From positions 1 to 13,984 of the forward strand of contig VSNY01000096.1 in assembly GCA_009774535.1 (NCBI GenBank): 13,984 bases of DNA. The letters run 5' to 3'. The position numbers and the translations under genes are program-made. Below, piece after piece: positions 6,739 to 13,640 of the stretch; the stretch's first letter is position 1, and each line of letters begins with the position of its first letter. Source of the stretch: Lachnospiraceae bacterium (GTDB lineage: Bacteria > Bacillota > Clostridia > Lachnospirales > Lachnospiraceae). A model generated the notes under the pieces. That model was not told the DNA's origin. It made no database searches and saw nothing but the letters and a program-made list of their open reading frames with translations.

Positions 6739-6833
6739 AACCAGTTCCCTCCTTTAAAAAATGATTCATCCAACATTAGTTTTCCTGCTTTTGCTTTCTC
6801 CTTTAATCAAGCAAGTTGTTCCTTTTCACCCAT
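6735..6833 (-). pseudogene. Possible decayed or leader frame coupled to DUF2871
   Basis: On the minus strand an ATG at 6833, preceded by GGAG at six-base spacing, opens MGEKEQLA and then meets TGA (6807-6809). The same frame then continues for 23 sense codons (LKEKAKAGKL and onward) to a TGA overlapping the DUF2871 ATG. Upstream, the same frame carries further stops among short coding-like stretches. This fits the 3' remnant of a gene once translationally coupled to DUF2871. A chance open stretch is also possible, since the last codons coincide with the DUF2871 ribosome binding site. No family is recognised. Confidence 0.22.
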
Positions 6834-6914
6834 ATTCCGCTCCAACTAATTTCAGACTGCTTCCATAATACTTTTAATAATATTTATGCGAAAAACAGTA
6901 ACTTTCCATATTTT

Positions 6915-6943
6915 AGTATATCTCTATATCTATTGAAAAACAA
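6915..6943 (-). promoter_or_regulatory. Candidate promoter for DUF2871
   Basis: On the minus strand TTGTTT (6938-6943), 17 bases, then TATACT (6915-6920). The -10 is good and the -35 fair. The surrounding DNA is very AT-rich, so chance matches are likely. It would give a leader of about 170 bases. Confidence 0.3.
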
Positions 6944-7004
6944 GCAAATATTACATTTTCCATGTCTAAAAGCAAATTCTTTGCATATTGTACAAAATTT
7001 AAAC

Positions 7005-7026
7005 GGCAGATCTATTAAAATCTGCC
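7005..7026 (-). terminator. Weak terminator-like hairpin
   Basis: A perfect 7-bp stem GGCAGAT/ATCTGCC with an 8-base loop. On the minus strand it is followed by GTTTAAATTTTG, an interrupted T run. On the plus strand it is followed by C-rich DNA. It therefore fits best as the end of a short minus-strand transcript. Confidence 0.35.
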
Positions 7027-7053
7027 CCGCCCACCGCCCGCAGCGTCGTCCGC

Positions 7054-7089
7054 TTACCACATCCCTTCCAAGAAAAATGCAAAAATCAT
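7054..7089 (-). CDS. Candidate 11-residue ORF with strong ribosome binding site
   Basis: GGAGGG (plus 7099-7104) lies nine bases before an ATG at 7089 that opens MIFAFFLEGMW and stops at TAA. After that stop the same frame continues for 12 GC-rich codons (ADDAAGGGRGRF), then TAA TAG. It could be a tiny peptide, a broken slightly longer gene, or chance. A promoter lies just upstream and a hairpin just downstream. Confidence 0.25.
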   Translation of the reverse strand: MIFAFFLEGMW

Positions 7090-7090
7090 A

Positions 7091-7119
7091 TAGTCATTCC
7101 CTCCAAAAAGTGATATGAT
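7091..7119 (+). promoter_or_regulatory. Promoter for the tautomerase-apt operon
   Basis: TAGTCA (7091-7096), 17 bases, then TATGAT (7114-7119) with TGA directly before it as an extended -10. It ends 48 bases before the tautomerase start. The leader contains a short TGCCG/CGGCA hairpin. Confidence 0.65.
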
Positions 7120-7144
7120 AAAACTGCCGGAACAATTGCGGCAA
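7115..7144 (-). promoter_or_regulatory. Candidate opposing promoter sharing its -10 bases with the plus-strand promoter
   Basis: On the minus strand TTGCCG (7139-7144), 18 bases, then TATCAT (7115-7120). The -10 uses almost the same bases as the plus-strand TATGAT. It would start a transcript near 7108, just ahead of GGAGGG at 7099-7104. Confidence 0.4.
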
Positions 7145-7167
7145 TTAAAATAAAGGAGTACAGGAAT

Positions 7168-7509
7168 ATGCCATTTATTGATTCAAAAATCACAGTCAAA
7201 GTATCAGACGAAAAAAAAGAAGCAATCAAAACCGAACTCGGACAGGCGATTTCCATCTTAAACAAACCAGAGAGTTTTCTTATGATCGGATTTGACGATG
7301 AATACTGCCTGTATATGGGAGGCAGCCGGCTGGAAAAAGGCGCTTTTGTCGGCATCAGCCTGTTTGGAAACGCATCTTCCGCCGCCTGCGAAAAGATGAC
7401 TGCCGAAATCTGCCGTATATACGAACAGCAGCTTGGCATTCCGCAGGATCACGTATATGTCACTTATAACGGCATCCGTGACTGGGGCTGGAATGGGAGA
7501 AATTTTTAA
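7168..7509 (+). CDS. MIF-type tautomerase family protein
   Basis: The 113-residue product begins MPFIDSKI. Removal of Met would expose the N-terminal proline that serves as catalytic base in the tautomerase (MIF/4-oxalocrotonate tautomerase) superfamily. The length and the C-terminal NGIRDWGWNGRNF resemble MIF-type phenylpyruvate tautomerases, which form trimers. Secondary structure reads as two beta-alpha-beta repeats, with SFLMIGFDDEYCLYMGG in the middle and HVYVTYNGI near the end. The physiological substrate is unknown. AAAGGAG lies nine bases before the start. It is the first gene of a plus-strand run with apt, 63 bases ahead of it. Confidence 0.85.
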   Translation: MPFIDSKITVKVSDEKKEAIKTELGQAISILNKPESFLMIGFDDEYCLYMGGSRLEKGAFVGISLFGNASSAACEKMTAEICRIYEQQLGIPQDHVYVTYNGIRDWGWNGRNF

Positions 7510-7572
7510 AAATTTTCAGAAATATTGAAAAAGCTTAAAAAACTTTCATAGGAAAAGGAGAATAGAATACCG

Positions 7573-8097
7573 ATGAAAAAAATAGAAGAATATGTACGCG
7601 CAATTCCGGATTTTCCGGAACCAGGCATTATATTTCGTGACGTTACAAGCGTCCTGCAGGACCCTGACGGATTAAAGCTGGCGGTTGACTCGATGATGGG
7701 GCTTTTAGACGGCGTCGATTTTGACGTCGTAGCCGGGACCGAATCCAGAGGCTTTATGTTTGGCGTCCCGATCGCATACCAGGCTGGAAAATCTTTTGTA
7801 CCAGTGCGCAAAAAGGGCAAGCTGCCATGTGAAACCATCAGCGCAAAATATGACTTGGAATATGGTTCAGCGGAAATCGAGATGCATAAAGACGCTATTA
7901 CGCCGGGACAAAAAGTCGTTCTGGTGGATGACCTGATTGCAACCGGAGGAACGCTTGCAGCAAGCATCAAACTGATCGAACAGCTGGGCGGCGAAGTGGT
8001 CAAAGTAGTTCTGCTGATGGAACTGGCCGGACTGCGCGGACGTGATAAGCTGGCGGGTTATGATGTCGCATCTGTCATTACATATGAAGGAAATTAA
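7573..8097 (+). CDS. apt: Adenine phosphoribosyltransferase
   Basis: Apt makes AMP and pyrophosphate from adenine and PRPP in purine salvage. The 174-residue length is standard. The PRPP-binding motif VVLVDDLIATGGTL is at 115-128, the TESRGF segment at 56-61 and the flexible loop RKKGKLP at 79-85; the N terminus IPDFPEPGIIFRDVT (11-25) is diagnostic. The start at 7573 has GGAG 12 bases upstream, a somewhat long spacing. The 63-base gap before it is very AT-rich, with a near-palindrome at about 7500-7520, but no convincing promoter, so expression probably comes from the tautomerase promoter. In many Firmicutes relA follows apt; here it does not. A YbjQ-type gene follows after 18 bases. Confidence 0.97.
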   Translation: MKKIEEYVRAIPDFPEPGIIFRDVTSVLQDPDGLKLAVDSMMGLLDGVDFDVVAGTESRGFMFGVPIAYQAGKSFVPVRKKGKLPCETISAKYDLEYGSAEIEMHKDAITPGQKVVLVDDLIATGGTLAASIKLIEQLGGEVVKVVLLMELAGLRGRDKLAGYDVASVITYEGN

Positions 8098-8115
8098 AAA
8101 CAGGAGACAAGGAAA

Positions 8116-8433
8116 ATGGTAATTGTAAATACAGACTATATTGCAGGAAAAGAACTTGAAATGCTTGGCATGGTAAAAGGAAGTACGATCCAGAGCAAAA
8201 ATCTGGGCCACGATATCGGCCAAAGCTTTAAAACACTGGTCGGCGGAGAGCTGAAATCTTATACGGAAATGATGAACGACGCAAGAGCGCTGGCAACCAG
8301 GCGTATGGTGGAAGAAGCAGAAAAACTTGGCGCAAACGCAGTCGTGAATGTCCGCTTTGCCTCAGCATCGGTAATGGCAGGAGCCGCCGAAGTTATGGCG
8401 TACGGCACCGCCGTAAAATTTAAAGAAAACTAA
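8116..8433 (+). CDS. YbjQ/UPF0145 family protein
   Basis: The 105-residue product fits the YbjQ (UPF0145, putative heavy-metal-binding) family: a beta-rich N terminus, MLGMVKGSTIQSKNLGHDI (17-35), then GGELKSYTEMMNDARALA, a helix, and GANAVVNVRFASASV near 73-87. Members form pentamers in structural work and lack a settled function; the metal-binding label rests on weak evidence, and this copy has no Cys or obvious metal cluster. It is soluble and probably cytosolic. AGGAG and AAGGA precede the start. Its stop overlaps the next start as TAATG, so the pair is translationally coupled. Confidence 0.9.
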   Translation: MVIVNTDYIAGKELEMLGMVKGSTIQSKNLGHDIGQSFKTLVGGELKSYTEMMNDARALATRRMVEEAEKLGANAVVNVRFASASVMAGAAEVMAYGTAVKFKEN

Positions 8434-8972
8434 TGGAGACATATCAGACCGTCACCCATACCTTTGACCCGGTATGGGACAAACAGTCCGAGATACTGAT
8501 CCTTGGAACCTTTCCCTCTGTAAAATCCAGGGAAAATCATTTTTATTACGGGCATCCGCAAAACCGTTTCTGGAAGCTTTTGGCAAACATTTATCAGGAA
8601 ACTGCGCCGGAAACGATCGATGAAAAAAAATCTCTGCTGCTGCGTCACCGCCTTGCCGTCTGGGACGTGATCAGCCAGTGCGATATTATCGGTTCTTCCG
8701 ACAGCAGTATCCGCAATGTCATTCCATGCAACATTGCGGGTCTGCTTGCACGTACCAGTATCCGTACCATACTTGCCAACGGGGCAAAAGCATACGAATT
8801 GTACAAAAAATACCAGCTGCCAGCCACCGGACGAAACGCACACAAGCTGCCGTCCACCAGTCCCGCCAATGCGGCCTGGTCTTTGGAACGCCTGCAAAAT
8901 GCCTGGAGCGCCGTCCTGATCAAGCCTGCTGATAAAACGGCTCCAGTTGATTCACCGGCGGGTGACAAGTAA
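8433..8972 (+). CDS. DNA-deoxyinosine glycosylase-like protein (uracil-DNA glycosylase superfamily)
   Basis: This family (UDG family 6, hypoxanthine-DNA glycosylase) excises hypoxanthine arising from deaminated adenine in DNA. Motifs in the 179-residue product: LGTFPSVKSRE at 24-34; YYGHPQNRFW at 38-47, where an asparagine is a likely catalytic or binding residue; a central WDVISQCDIIGSSDSSI (77-93); and LPSTSPANA at 139-147 in the place of the usual C-terminal DNA-gripping loop. There is no good ribosome binding site, and the start overlaps the YbjQ stop as TAATG, so coupling is expected. The last 17 residues (after about 162) are polar and lie where the gene overlaps the 3' end of the convergent DUF255 gene by 53 bases, so the tail may be a recent extension. 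Confidence 0.88.
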   Translation: METYQTVTHTFDPVWDKQSEILILGTFPSVKSRENHFYYGHPQNRFWKLLANIYQETAPETIDEKKSLLLRHRLAVWDVISQCDIIGSSDSSIRNVIPCNIAGLLARTSIRTILANGAKAYELYKKYQLPATGRNAHKLPSTSPANAAWSLERLQNAWSAVLIKPADKTAPVDSPAGDK

Positions 8973-10893
8973 AGTTTTGGCACACATAATACGTAGTTTT
9001 CCCATGGAACAGCTTGTAGCTGTCTGTTTCATGGGATAAAACCGTAAGATCTGCGTCTAATGGCAGTTTGGGCAGAATGTCTCCGGCAGTATCCCCGTTC
9101 GCCAATACCACAGTGATTTTCTCCGGCGGATCTTCCTCATACAGCAGCGCGATCAAAAACACCGTGTATCCTGACGGATCATGGGCCGCCTGCCGGGACA
9201 AAAAGGCAAGCTGTTTTTGAGCCGCATCTTGAAAACGCGGATGCTGCGTCAGCTGGGAAAGGCGCACCAGGCAGTATGCCAGCACAGAATTGCCGCTTGG
9301 CAGCGCGCCATCGTACGTTTCTTTCGGCCGCATCCATAAAGACTCATTTTTTGCTCCGGACAAAAAATATCCGCCTTTCGCATCCTCAAACTGTTCCATA
9401 GCTTCCAGGCAGATTTCTTTTGCGCGTTCCAGATGCGCAGGATCTCCGTCTGCCCCGTATAAGGCCAGCAGCGCCAGTGTTTCATAAGCATAATCATCCA
9501 AAAACCCATAAGAAAACGGGACGCCGTTACGCCACCCGGCATACAAAGTTCTGCCGTCAGTCAGATGTCTGCCAGCCCAGGCCTGGGCTTTTTTGGCTGC
9601 ATCCAGATAGCGCGCCTGCCCGCTGGCCCGGTATAGATACGACAGCGCGCAGACCATTAAACCATTCCAGGAAGTCAGTATCTTATCATCCAGGTGAAGT
9701 TTTGTACGTGTTTTTCGGTAATCATACAGCCGTTTTCTCTCCTCTTCAAACGCAGACTCTATCGCCGGATCTGCGCGGTCCGCATGGAGCAGGTTTGGAA
9801 TGCTTTTCCCTTCAAAATTACCTTCTTTCGTAATCCCGAAATGCCTGCAGTACGCCATCCCTTTTTCAGCGCCGATCACCCGGCAGATTTCCTCCTGGCT
9901 GAATACATAATATCTGCCTTCTTCTCCATCGCTGTCAGCATCCTGGGCCGAGTAAAACGCTCCGCCTTCCCCGGTCATCTCTCCAAGCACATAGTCCGCG
10001 GTCTGCGCGGCAGTCGTTAAAAATTCACGTTCCCCGGATACCCGGAAAGCCACTGTATATGCAAGAATCAGCAAGGCATTATCATACAGCATTTTTTCAA
10101 AATGCGGCACTAAAAAACGCGCATCTGTAGAATATCTGGAAAAACCGTATCCAATCTGGTCAAAAATCCCGCCTTTGCGCATTTGCCGCAACGTAACCAG
10201 CGCCTGCCGCAGCGGCCGGGCCTGCACGTTTCGTTTTGCATACAGCATCAAAAAGATCAGGTTATGGGGAATCGGAAACTTGGGCGCAGGCCCGAATCCG
10301 CCGTTGACGCGGTCAAACCGCTGCGAAAACAAATCAACCGCATCCAAAATCAGATCGGCAGCACGATCCGGCGGCAGTACAGATTTGTATTCACGTTCCG
10401 CTGTCAGAGCAGCCAAGATCCCATCCGCGCTTTCCAAAAGCTGCTCACGCCCCGTCTGCCACTTCTGTGCAACGATACGCAAAAGCTCTGAAAAACCGGG
10501 CATTCCATAACGGGACTCCGGCGGGAAATAGGTGCCTGCAAAAAAAGGTTTTTGCTGTGCCGTCATAAAAATACTCATCGGCCAGCCTCCGCTTCCGGTA
10601 AACGCCTGACAGACCGACAGATAAACGCTGTCCAGATCCGGCCGTTCCTCACGGTCTACTTTTACCGACACAAAATATTTATTTAACAGTTCCGCCGTCT
10701 TCGCATCCTCAAAGCTCTCATGGGCCATCACATGACACCAGTGGCAGGTGCTGTATCCAATGCTTACAAAAACAGGCTTATCTTCCCGCTTCGCCTTTTC
10801 AAAAGCTTCTGCACACCACGGAAACCAGTCTACGGGATTGTCCGCATGCTGGAGCAGGTACGGACTGTTCTGCATTTTCAGACGATTGCTCAT
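8920..10893 (-). CDS. Thioredoxin domain-containing DUF255 protein (YyaL/SPATA20-like)
   Basis: The 657-residue product has an N-terminal thioredoxin-like domain (about 1-165) with NSPYLLQHADNPVDW (9-23), the redox motif CHWC (50-53) and GGWPM (102-106), which carries the usual cis-proline region. The rest is an alpha/alpha barrel-like region resembling N-acylglucosamine 2-epimerases and six-hairpin glycosidases. Typical segments include GGFGPAPKFPIPHNL, LYDNALLILAY and LTSWNGLM. The function of the family is not established and no signal peptide is seen. The frame extends 14 codons further to 10935, but GGAGG lies eight bases before 10893, inside the extension, so 10893 is chosen. No clear promoter is seen upstream. 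Its 3' end overlaps the glycosylase gene. Confidence 0.93.
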   Translation of the reverse strand: MSNRLKMQNSPYLLQHADNPVDWFPWCAEAFEKAKREDKPVFVSIGYSTCHWCHVMAHESFEDAKTAELLNKYFVSVKVDREERPDLDSVYLSVCQAFTGSGGWPMSIFMTAQQKPFFAGTYFPPESRYGMPGFSELLRIVAQKWQTGREQLLESADGILAALTAEREYKSVLPPDRAADLILDAVDLFSQRFDRVNGGFGPAPKFPIPHNLIFLMLYAKRNVQARPLRQALVTLRQMRKGGIFDQIGYGFSRYSTDARFLVPHFEKMLYDNALLILAYTVAFRVSGEREFLTTAAQTADYVLGEMTGEGGAFYSAQDADSDGEEGRYYVFSQEEICRVIGAEKGMAYCRHFGITKEGNFEGKSIPNLLHADRADPAIESAFEEERKRLYDYRKTRTKLHLDDKILTSWNGLMVCALSYLYRASGQARYLDAAKKAQAWAGRHLTDGRTLYAGWRNGVPFSYGFLDDYAYETLALLALYGADGDPAHLERAKEICLEAMEQFEDAKGGYFLSGAKNESLWMRPKETYDGALPSGNSVLAYCLVRLSQLTQHPRFQDAAQKQLAFLSRQAAHDPSGYTVFLIALLYEEDPPEKITVVLANGDTAGDILPKLPLDADLTVLSHETDSYKLFHGKTTYYVCQNFTCHPPVNQLEPFYQQA

Positions 10894-11003
10894 ATTATAA
10901 ACCTCCATTTCACGAATTTTAGGATTCTTATACAACTTTGTTATACAATTATTTTGTACAGATTACATAACATTCTATGCATATTTTCTAAAATCCATTG
11001 GAG

Positions 11004-11020
11004 TGCGGCCAACTGCCGCA
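11004..11020. other. GC-rich hairpin in the 10894-11126 intergenic region
   Basis: TGCGGC/GCCGCA with a 5-base loop, in otherwise AT-rich DNA between the divergent DUF255 gene and the small ORF at 11127. No T run follows on either strand, so it is probably not a terminator. It could be an operator or an RNA structure. Confidence 0.35.
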
Positions 11021-11080
11021 TCACATGCGTTCGTATAAAAAACGAAAAACGGGAAAAACTAATAACAAAAGACAAAAAGA

Positions 11081-11112
11081 GTAACCGTTCCGTGGGTAAT
11101 CTGAACGTTTAC
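11081..11112 (+). promoter_or_regulatory. Leader hairpin before the small ORF
   Basis: GTAACCGTTC pairs with GAACGTTTAC (10 positions, one mismatch, 12-base loop). It ends three bases before AAAGG, the likely ribosome binding site of the ORF at 11127. An alternative pairing GGTAA/TTACC overlaps it. It could affect translation; the role is inferred. Confidence 0.3.
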
Positions 11113-11126
11113 CAGAAAGGCATCCT

Positions 11127-11363
11127 ATGTATACCATCGAAATCACAACCAAACAACTTGTAACAGATCAGCAGCAGCAAGTCTTACAACAGTCCGTACA
11201 GGATGCAGATCCTGCTGCCGCCTGCGAAATCCATGACAACTCATGCAAAATCAGCGGCGGCAGCATAGAACCTGCGAAATTATCCTATCTGCTGGGACTT
11301 GCGACTGGCAGCCATTCCGCCAGTGAAATTGTCAGGCTTTTGCTTGTTTATGAGAACGTATAG
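11127..11363 (+). CDS. Small hypothetical protein, 78 residues
   Basis: I do not recognise this product. It has AAAGG six bases before the ATG. The N-terminal half is glutamine-rich (QQQQVLQQ, 15-22), a middle part carries two Cys (33 and 40), and a predicted helix at the end (KLSYLLGLATG and then ASEIVRLLLVYENV) is amphipathic rather than membrane-spanning. No signal peptide is seen and it is probably cytosolic. The last 32 bases overlap the 3' end of the convergent flavin reductase gene. A short hairpin (11304-11324) lies within its coding region. Codon composition resembles neighbouring genes, which supports a real gene, but no promoter is clear and a chance ORF cannot be excluded. Confidence 0.5.
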   Translation: MYTIEITTKQLVTDQQQQVLQQSVQDADPAAACEIHDNSCKISGGSIEPAKLSYLLGLATGSHSASEIVRLLLVYENV

Positions 11364-11952
11364 ATTTTTTCTTCTGTCTGTTCTGTTTATTTTTTTTCTT
11401 CACAGAATATCCAAAAGACCCGATCTGCTGCCCAACTTCAAAATAACTTCCGTGGGAGTATACCATCAGGCCGCTGCGGCTTAACCGCAGCCTGCCTGAC
11501 GCATCCAGCAGCGCTTCTTCTACGCCGACGCTAACTACCTGCGCAAGAAACAAGTCATGGCTGCCAAGGCTCTTGATTTCGGTCACCCTGCACTCGATAT
11601 TCACCGGGCTTTCCGCGATACCCGGGCAGCTTACAAGCTGGGAAGGACAGGGCGTCAGTCCGGTTTCCGCAAATTTATCCACATCTTTGCCGGAACGGAC
11701 GCCGCAGTAATCGGTTGCCTTTGCCAGCTTTTTCGTCGTTAGGTTCATGACAAATTCACCGGAATCACGGATGATGGCGTATGAATAACGTTTCTTTTGT
11801 ATGGAAACGGATACCATCGCAGGGTCAGAACAAATGGTGCCTGCCCAGGCAACGGTAATAATATTCGGTTTTTCTCCCTGACGCTGACAGCTTACCATCA
11901 CCGCAGGGACTGGGTAAAGCATATTTCCGGGCTTCCAATACTGTTTTGCCAT
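11332..11952 (-). CDS. Flavin reductase family protein
   Basis: This FMN-binding split-barrel protein probably reduces or carries flavin, or acts as a flavin oxidoreductase or flavoredoxin-like protein; the substrate is unclear. Typical features of the 206-residue product are the N-terminal MLYPVPAVMVSC (11-22), NIITVAWAGTICSDPAMVSVSI (30-51, flavin phosphate region), YAIIRDSGEFVMNL (58-71), SPVNIECRV (115-123) and HDLFLAQVVSV (132-142). The C terminus carries a strongly basic tail (KKKNKQNRQKKK from 185) beyond the usual end near GYSV. AAGGAG precedes the start at good spacing. It begins 32 bases after the pyrophosphatase stop, with no terminator between, so it is probably the last gene of that transcription unit. 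Confidence 0.9.
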   Translation of the reverse strand: MAKQYWKPGNMLYPVPAVMVSCQRQGEKPNIITVAWAGTICSDPAMVSVSIQKKRYSYAIIRDSGEFVMNLTTKKLAKATDYCGVRSGKDVDKFAETGLTPCPSQLVSCPGIAESPVNIECRVTEIKSLGSHDLFLAQVVSVGVEEALLDASGRLRLSRSGLMVYSHGSYFEVGQQIGSFGYSVKKKNKQNRQKKKSIRSHKQAKA

Positions 11953-11984
11953 TCCGTCATTCTCCTTCTTATATTTTGTATCTG

Positions 11985-13640
11985 TCAGGCATTCGCAATC
12001 GCGTCCAGCAATTCGGGTATCAATTGTTTCTTTCTCGATACGACGCCGCGCAGACGGTATCCATCGTTGATTTTCTGTTTGTAAAAAGCCCGCTCCACCG
12101 CTTCATCCGCGCCTTTGCCCAGGCAGATTAGTTCTGAGGATTCATTTAAAATATCGGTCAGCATAATAAACACCATTTGCAGCTGGCGCTCTTCCATAAT
12201 TGTCTGCTGGTACGGAAGCACGCGTTCTTTTACTTCATCCAGCTCATCCCTGCTCATAGCGCTGATCTGGCTGACGCCGAACAAGACTTCTCCCGCCGTA
12301 AATGTCTTAAAATCCTGATAGCAGATCTCTTCCGTCGTCTTGGACTGGAAGTTGCTGCCCGCGCGGAACATTTCATTTGCATGACGTTCCATGTCAATAT
12401 CGGCAATGGCGGCCAGCGCTGTCGCCGCCTGCTTATCCATTTCGGTGCAGGTCGGAGAGCGGAACAGCAACGTATCTGAGATAATCGCCGAACATAACAG
12501 CCCTGCAATCGGCTTTGTAATTTTTACATCATTTTCCTGATACATCTGGTAAATAATCGTTGAGGTACATCCGACCGGCTGGTTGCGGAACATCACTGGA
12601 ACCGGCGTTTCCAGGCTGCCGATTTTATGATGGTCAATAATTCCTAAAATATCCGCATTGTCAATACCATGAACCGCCTGCTGCCGTTCGTTGTGATCGA
12701 CAAGCACGATTCGTTTTTTCTGCATATTTAACAAATTTCGCCTGGAAATCATACCAATATAACAGCCGTCGTGATCCAGAATCGGGAAATCCCGGTGGCG
12801 GGCTTTGGACATCACTTCTCTTACATCGTCCACATAATCTTCGATTTCAAATTTTTTCAGGTTTTTCGTCCGCATAAACTGTTTGATCGGCATACTTTGC
12901 ATAATCAGGCGGGATACCGTAAACGGATCATACGGAGTACTGATAATCACACATTCCTTATCTTGTGCTTCGGTCAAAATCTGTTTGGACACCTGCGTGC
13001 CGCCGCAGATAATCAGACAGCTGGCATTGTGCTTTAACGCGCACTTCTGCATGCTTTCCCGGTCGCCTAAGATCACCAGGTCATCCTTTTCCATACTCTC
13101 TTCCGCCATTGGAAGGCTGTCCGCGGCTACAATCACTTTCCCGCGTATGTACCGGCCATGTTCATTGCCTACCAGCATCGTCCCGTTCAGCGTTTCCACC
13201 ATATTTTTGTACGGTGTGCGCGCCTCTGCCAAAATATGCGTATCCAGCACATCCATATACGACTCCGCAATATCCGCATTGACAATCAGGCCAAGCAGTT
13301 CATTCTCTTCTCCTGTAATCGGCAGCGTAACGACTTTGCTCGTGGTCATCAGCTCCCATGCCCGTTTTAGGGAAATACTGCTGTTTATGCCAATTGTGCG
13401 GCGGAACGCGATATCTTTGACCTGTGTGCGTACATCGTCCACATAAGCCGGGATCTTTACTTTAAATTTACGCAGCACATATTTTGTCTCTTCATTTAGG
13501 TTGCCTGCCCGTTTCGGTTCATATTTCGTATCCGAGATATGATTCTTAAGATCTGCATAAGCGATCGCCGCACAGATCGAGTCTGTATCCGGATTCCTGT
13601 GCCCGATCACCCAGACCGGGTTTTCCTGTTCAAAATCCAT
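11985..13640 (-). CDS. Manganese-dependent inorganic pyrophosphatase with CBS and DRTGG domains
   Basis: Family II pyrophosphatases hydrolyse pyrophosphate to phosphate in the cytosol, using Mn or Co. The 551-residue product has GHRNPDTDS (13-21), DHN (315-317), DHH (336-338) and the C-terminal SRKKQ (535-539) of the DHH/DHHA2 core. Inserted between the two halves of the DHH domain are a first CBS motif (about 68-130), a DRTGG domain (about 140-250) and a second CBS motif (about 250-308). In Clostridium enzymes of this layout, adenine nucleotides bind the CBS domains and regulate activity (AMP and ADP inhibit; diadenosine polyphosphates and ATP activate). The start at 13640 follows AGGGG, and the ATG directly follows the TAA of the upstream gene, which indicates tight coupling. 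Confidence 0.95.
   Translation of the reverse strand: MDFEQENPVWVIGHRNPDTDSICAAIAYADLKNHISDTKYEPKRAGNLNEETKYVLRKFKVKIPAYVDDVRTQVKDIAFRRTIGINSSISLKRAWELMTTSKVVTLPITGEENELLGLIVNADIAESYMDVLDTHILAEARTPYKNMVETLNGTMLVGNEHGRYIRGKVIVAADSLPMAEESMEKDDLVILGDRESMQKCALKHNASCLIICGGTQVSKQILTEAQDKECVIISTPYDPFTVSRLIMQSMPIKQFMRTKNLKKFEIEDYVDDVREVMSKARHRDFPILDHDGCYIGMISRRNLLNMQKKRIVLVDHNERQQAVHGIDNADILGIIDHHKIGSLETPVPVMFRNQPVGCTSTIIYQMYQENDVKITKPIAGLLCSAIISDTLLFRSPTCTEMDKQAATALAAIADIDMERHANEMFRAGSNFQSKTTEEICYQDFKTFTAGEVLFGVSQISAMSRDELDEVKERVLPYQQTIMEERQLQMVFIMLTDILNESSELICLGKGADEAVERAFYKQKINDGYRLRGVVSRKKQLIPELLDAIANA

Larger units (their letters stand above)
6739..7167. other. 429-bp AT-rich intergenic region
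   Basis: No intact conventional gene is supported here. A 100-codon plus-strand frame (6816-7118) has no ribosome binding site and no protein-like composition. The region holds the remnant frame and candidate promoter of DUF2871 (6735-6943), an AT-rich stretch (about 6860-7004), a GC-rich island (7022-7053), and overlapping divergent promoters at 7091-7144. Confidence 0.6.

Noticed and set aside
7054..7056. Recoding of the TAA between the two short minus-strand coding stretches
   Set aside because: TAA is not a known selenocysteine or pyrrolysine codon, so a broken gene or chance frame is simpler.
6816..7118. A 100-codon plus-strand frame in the intergenic gap
   Set aside because: There is no ribosome binding site, it is low complexity and AT-driven, and it runs through the tautomerase promoter -35 and the GC island without protein-like character.
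10894..10935. Longer start for the DUF255 protein
   Set aside because: GGAGG lies within the extension at proper spacing for 10893, and no ribosome binding site precedes 10935.
10921..10970. Promoter for DUF255 from repeated TTGTATAA sequences
   Set aside because: Two -10-like TATAAC and TATAAG elements exist, but no acceptable -35 lies at 16-18 bases from either, so I did not list one.
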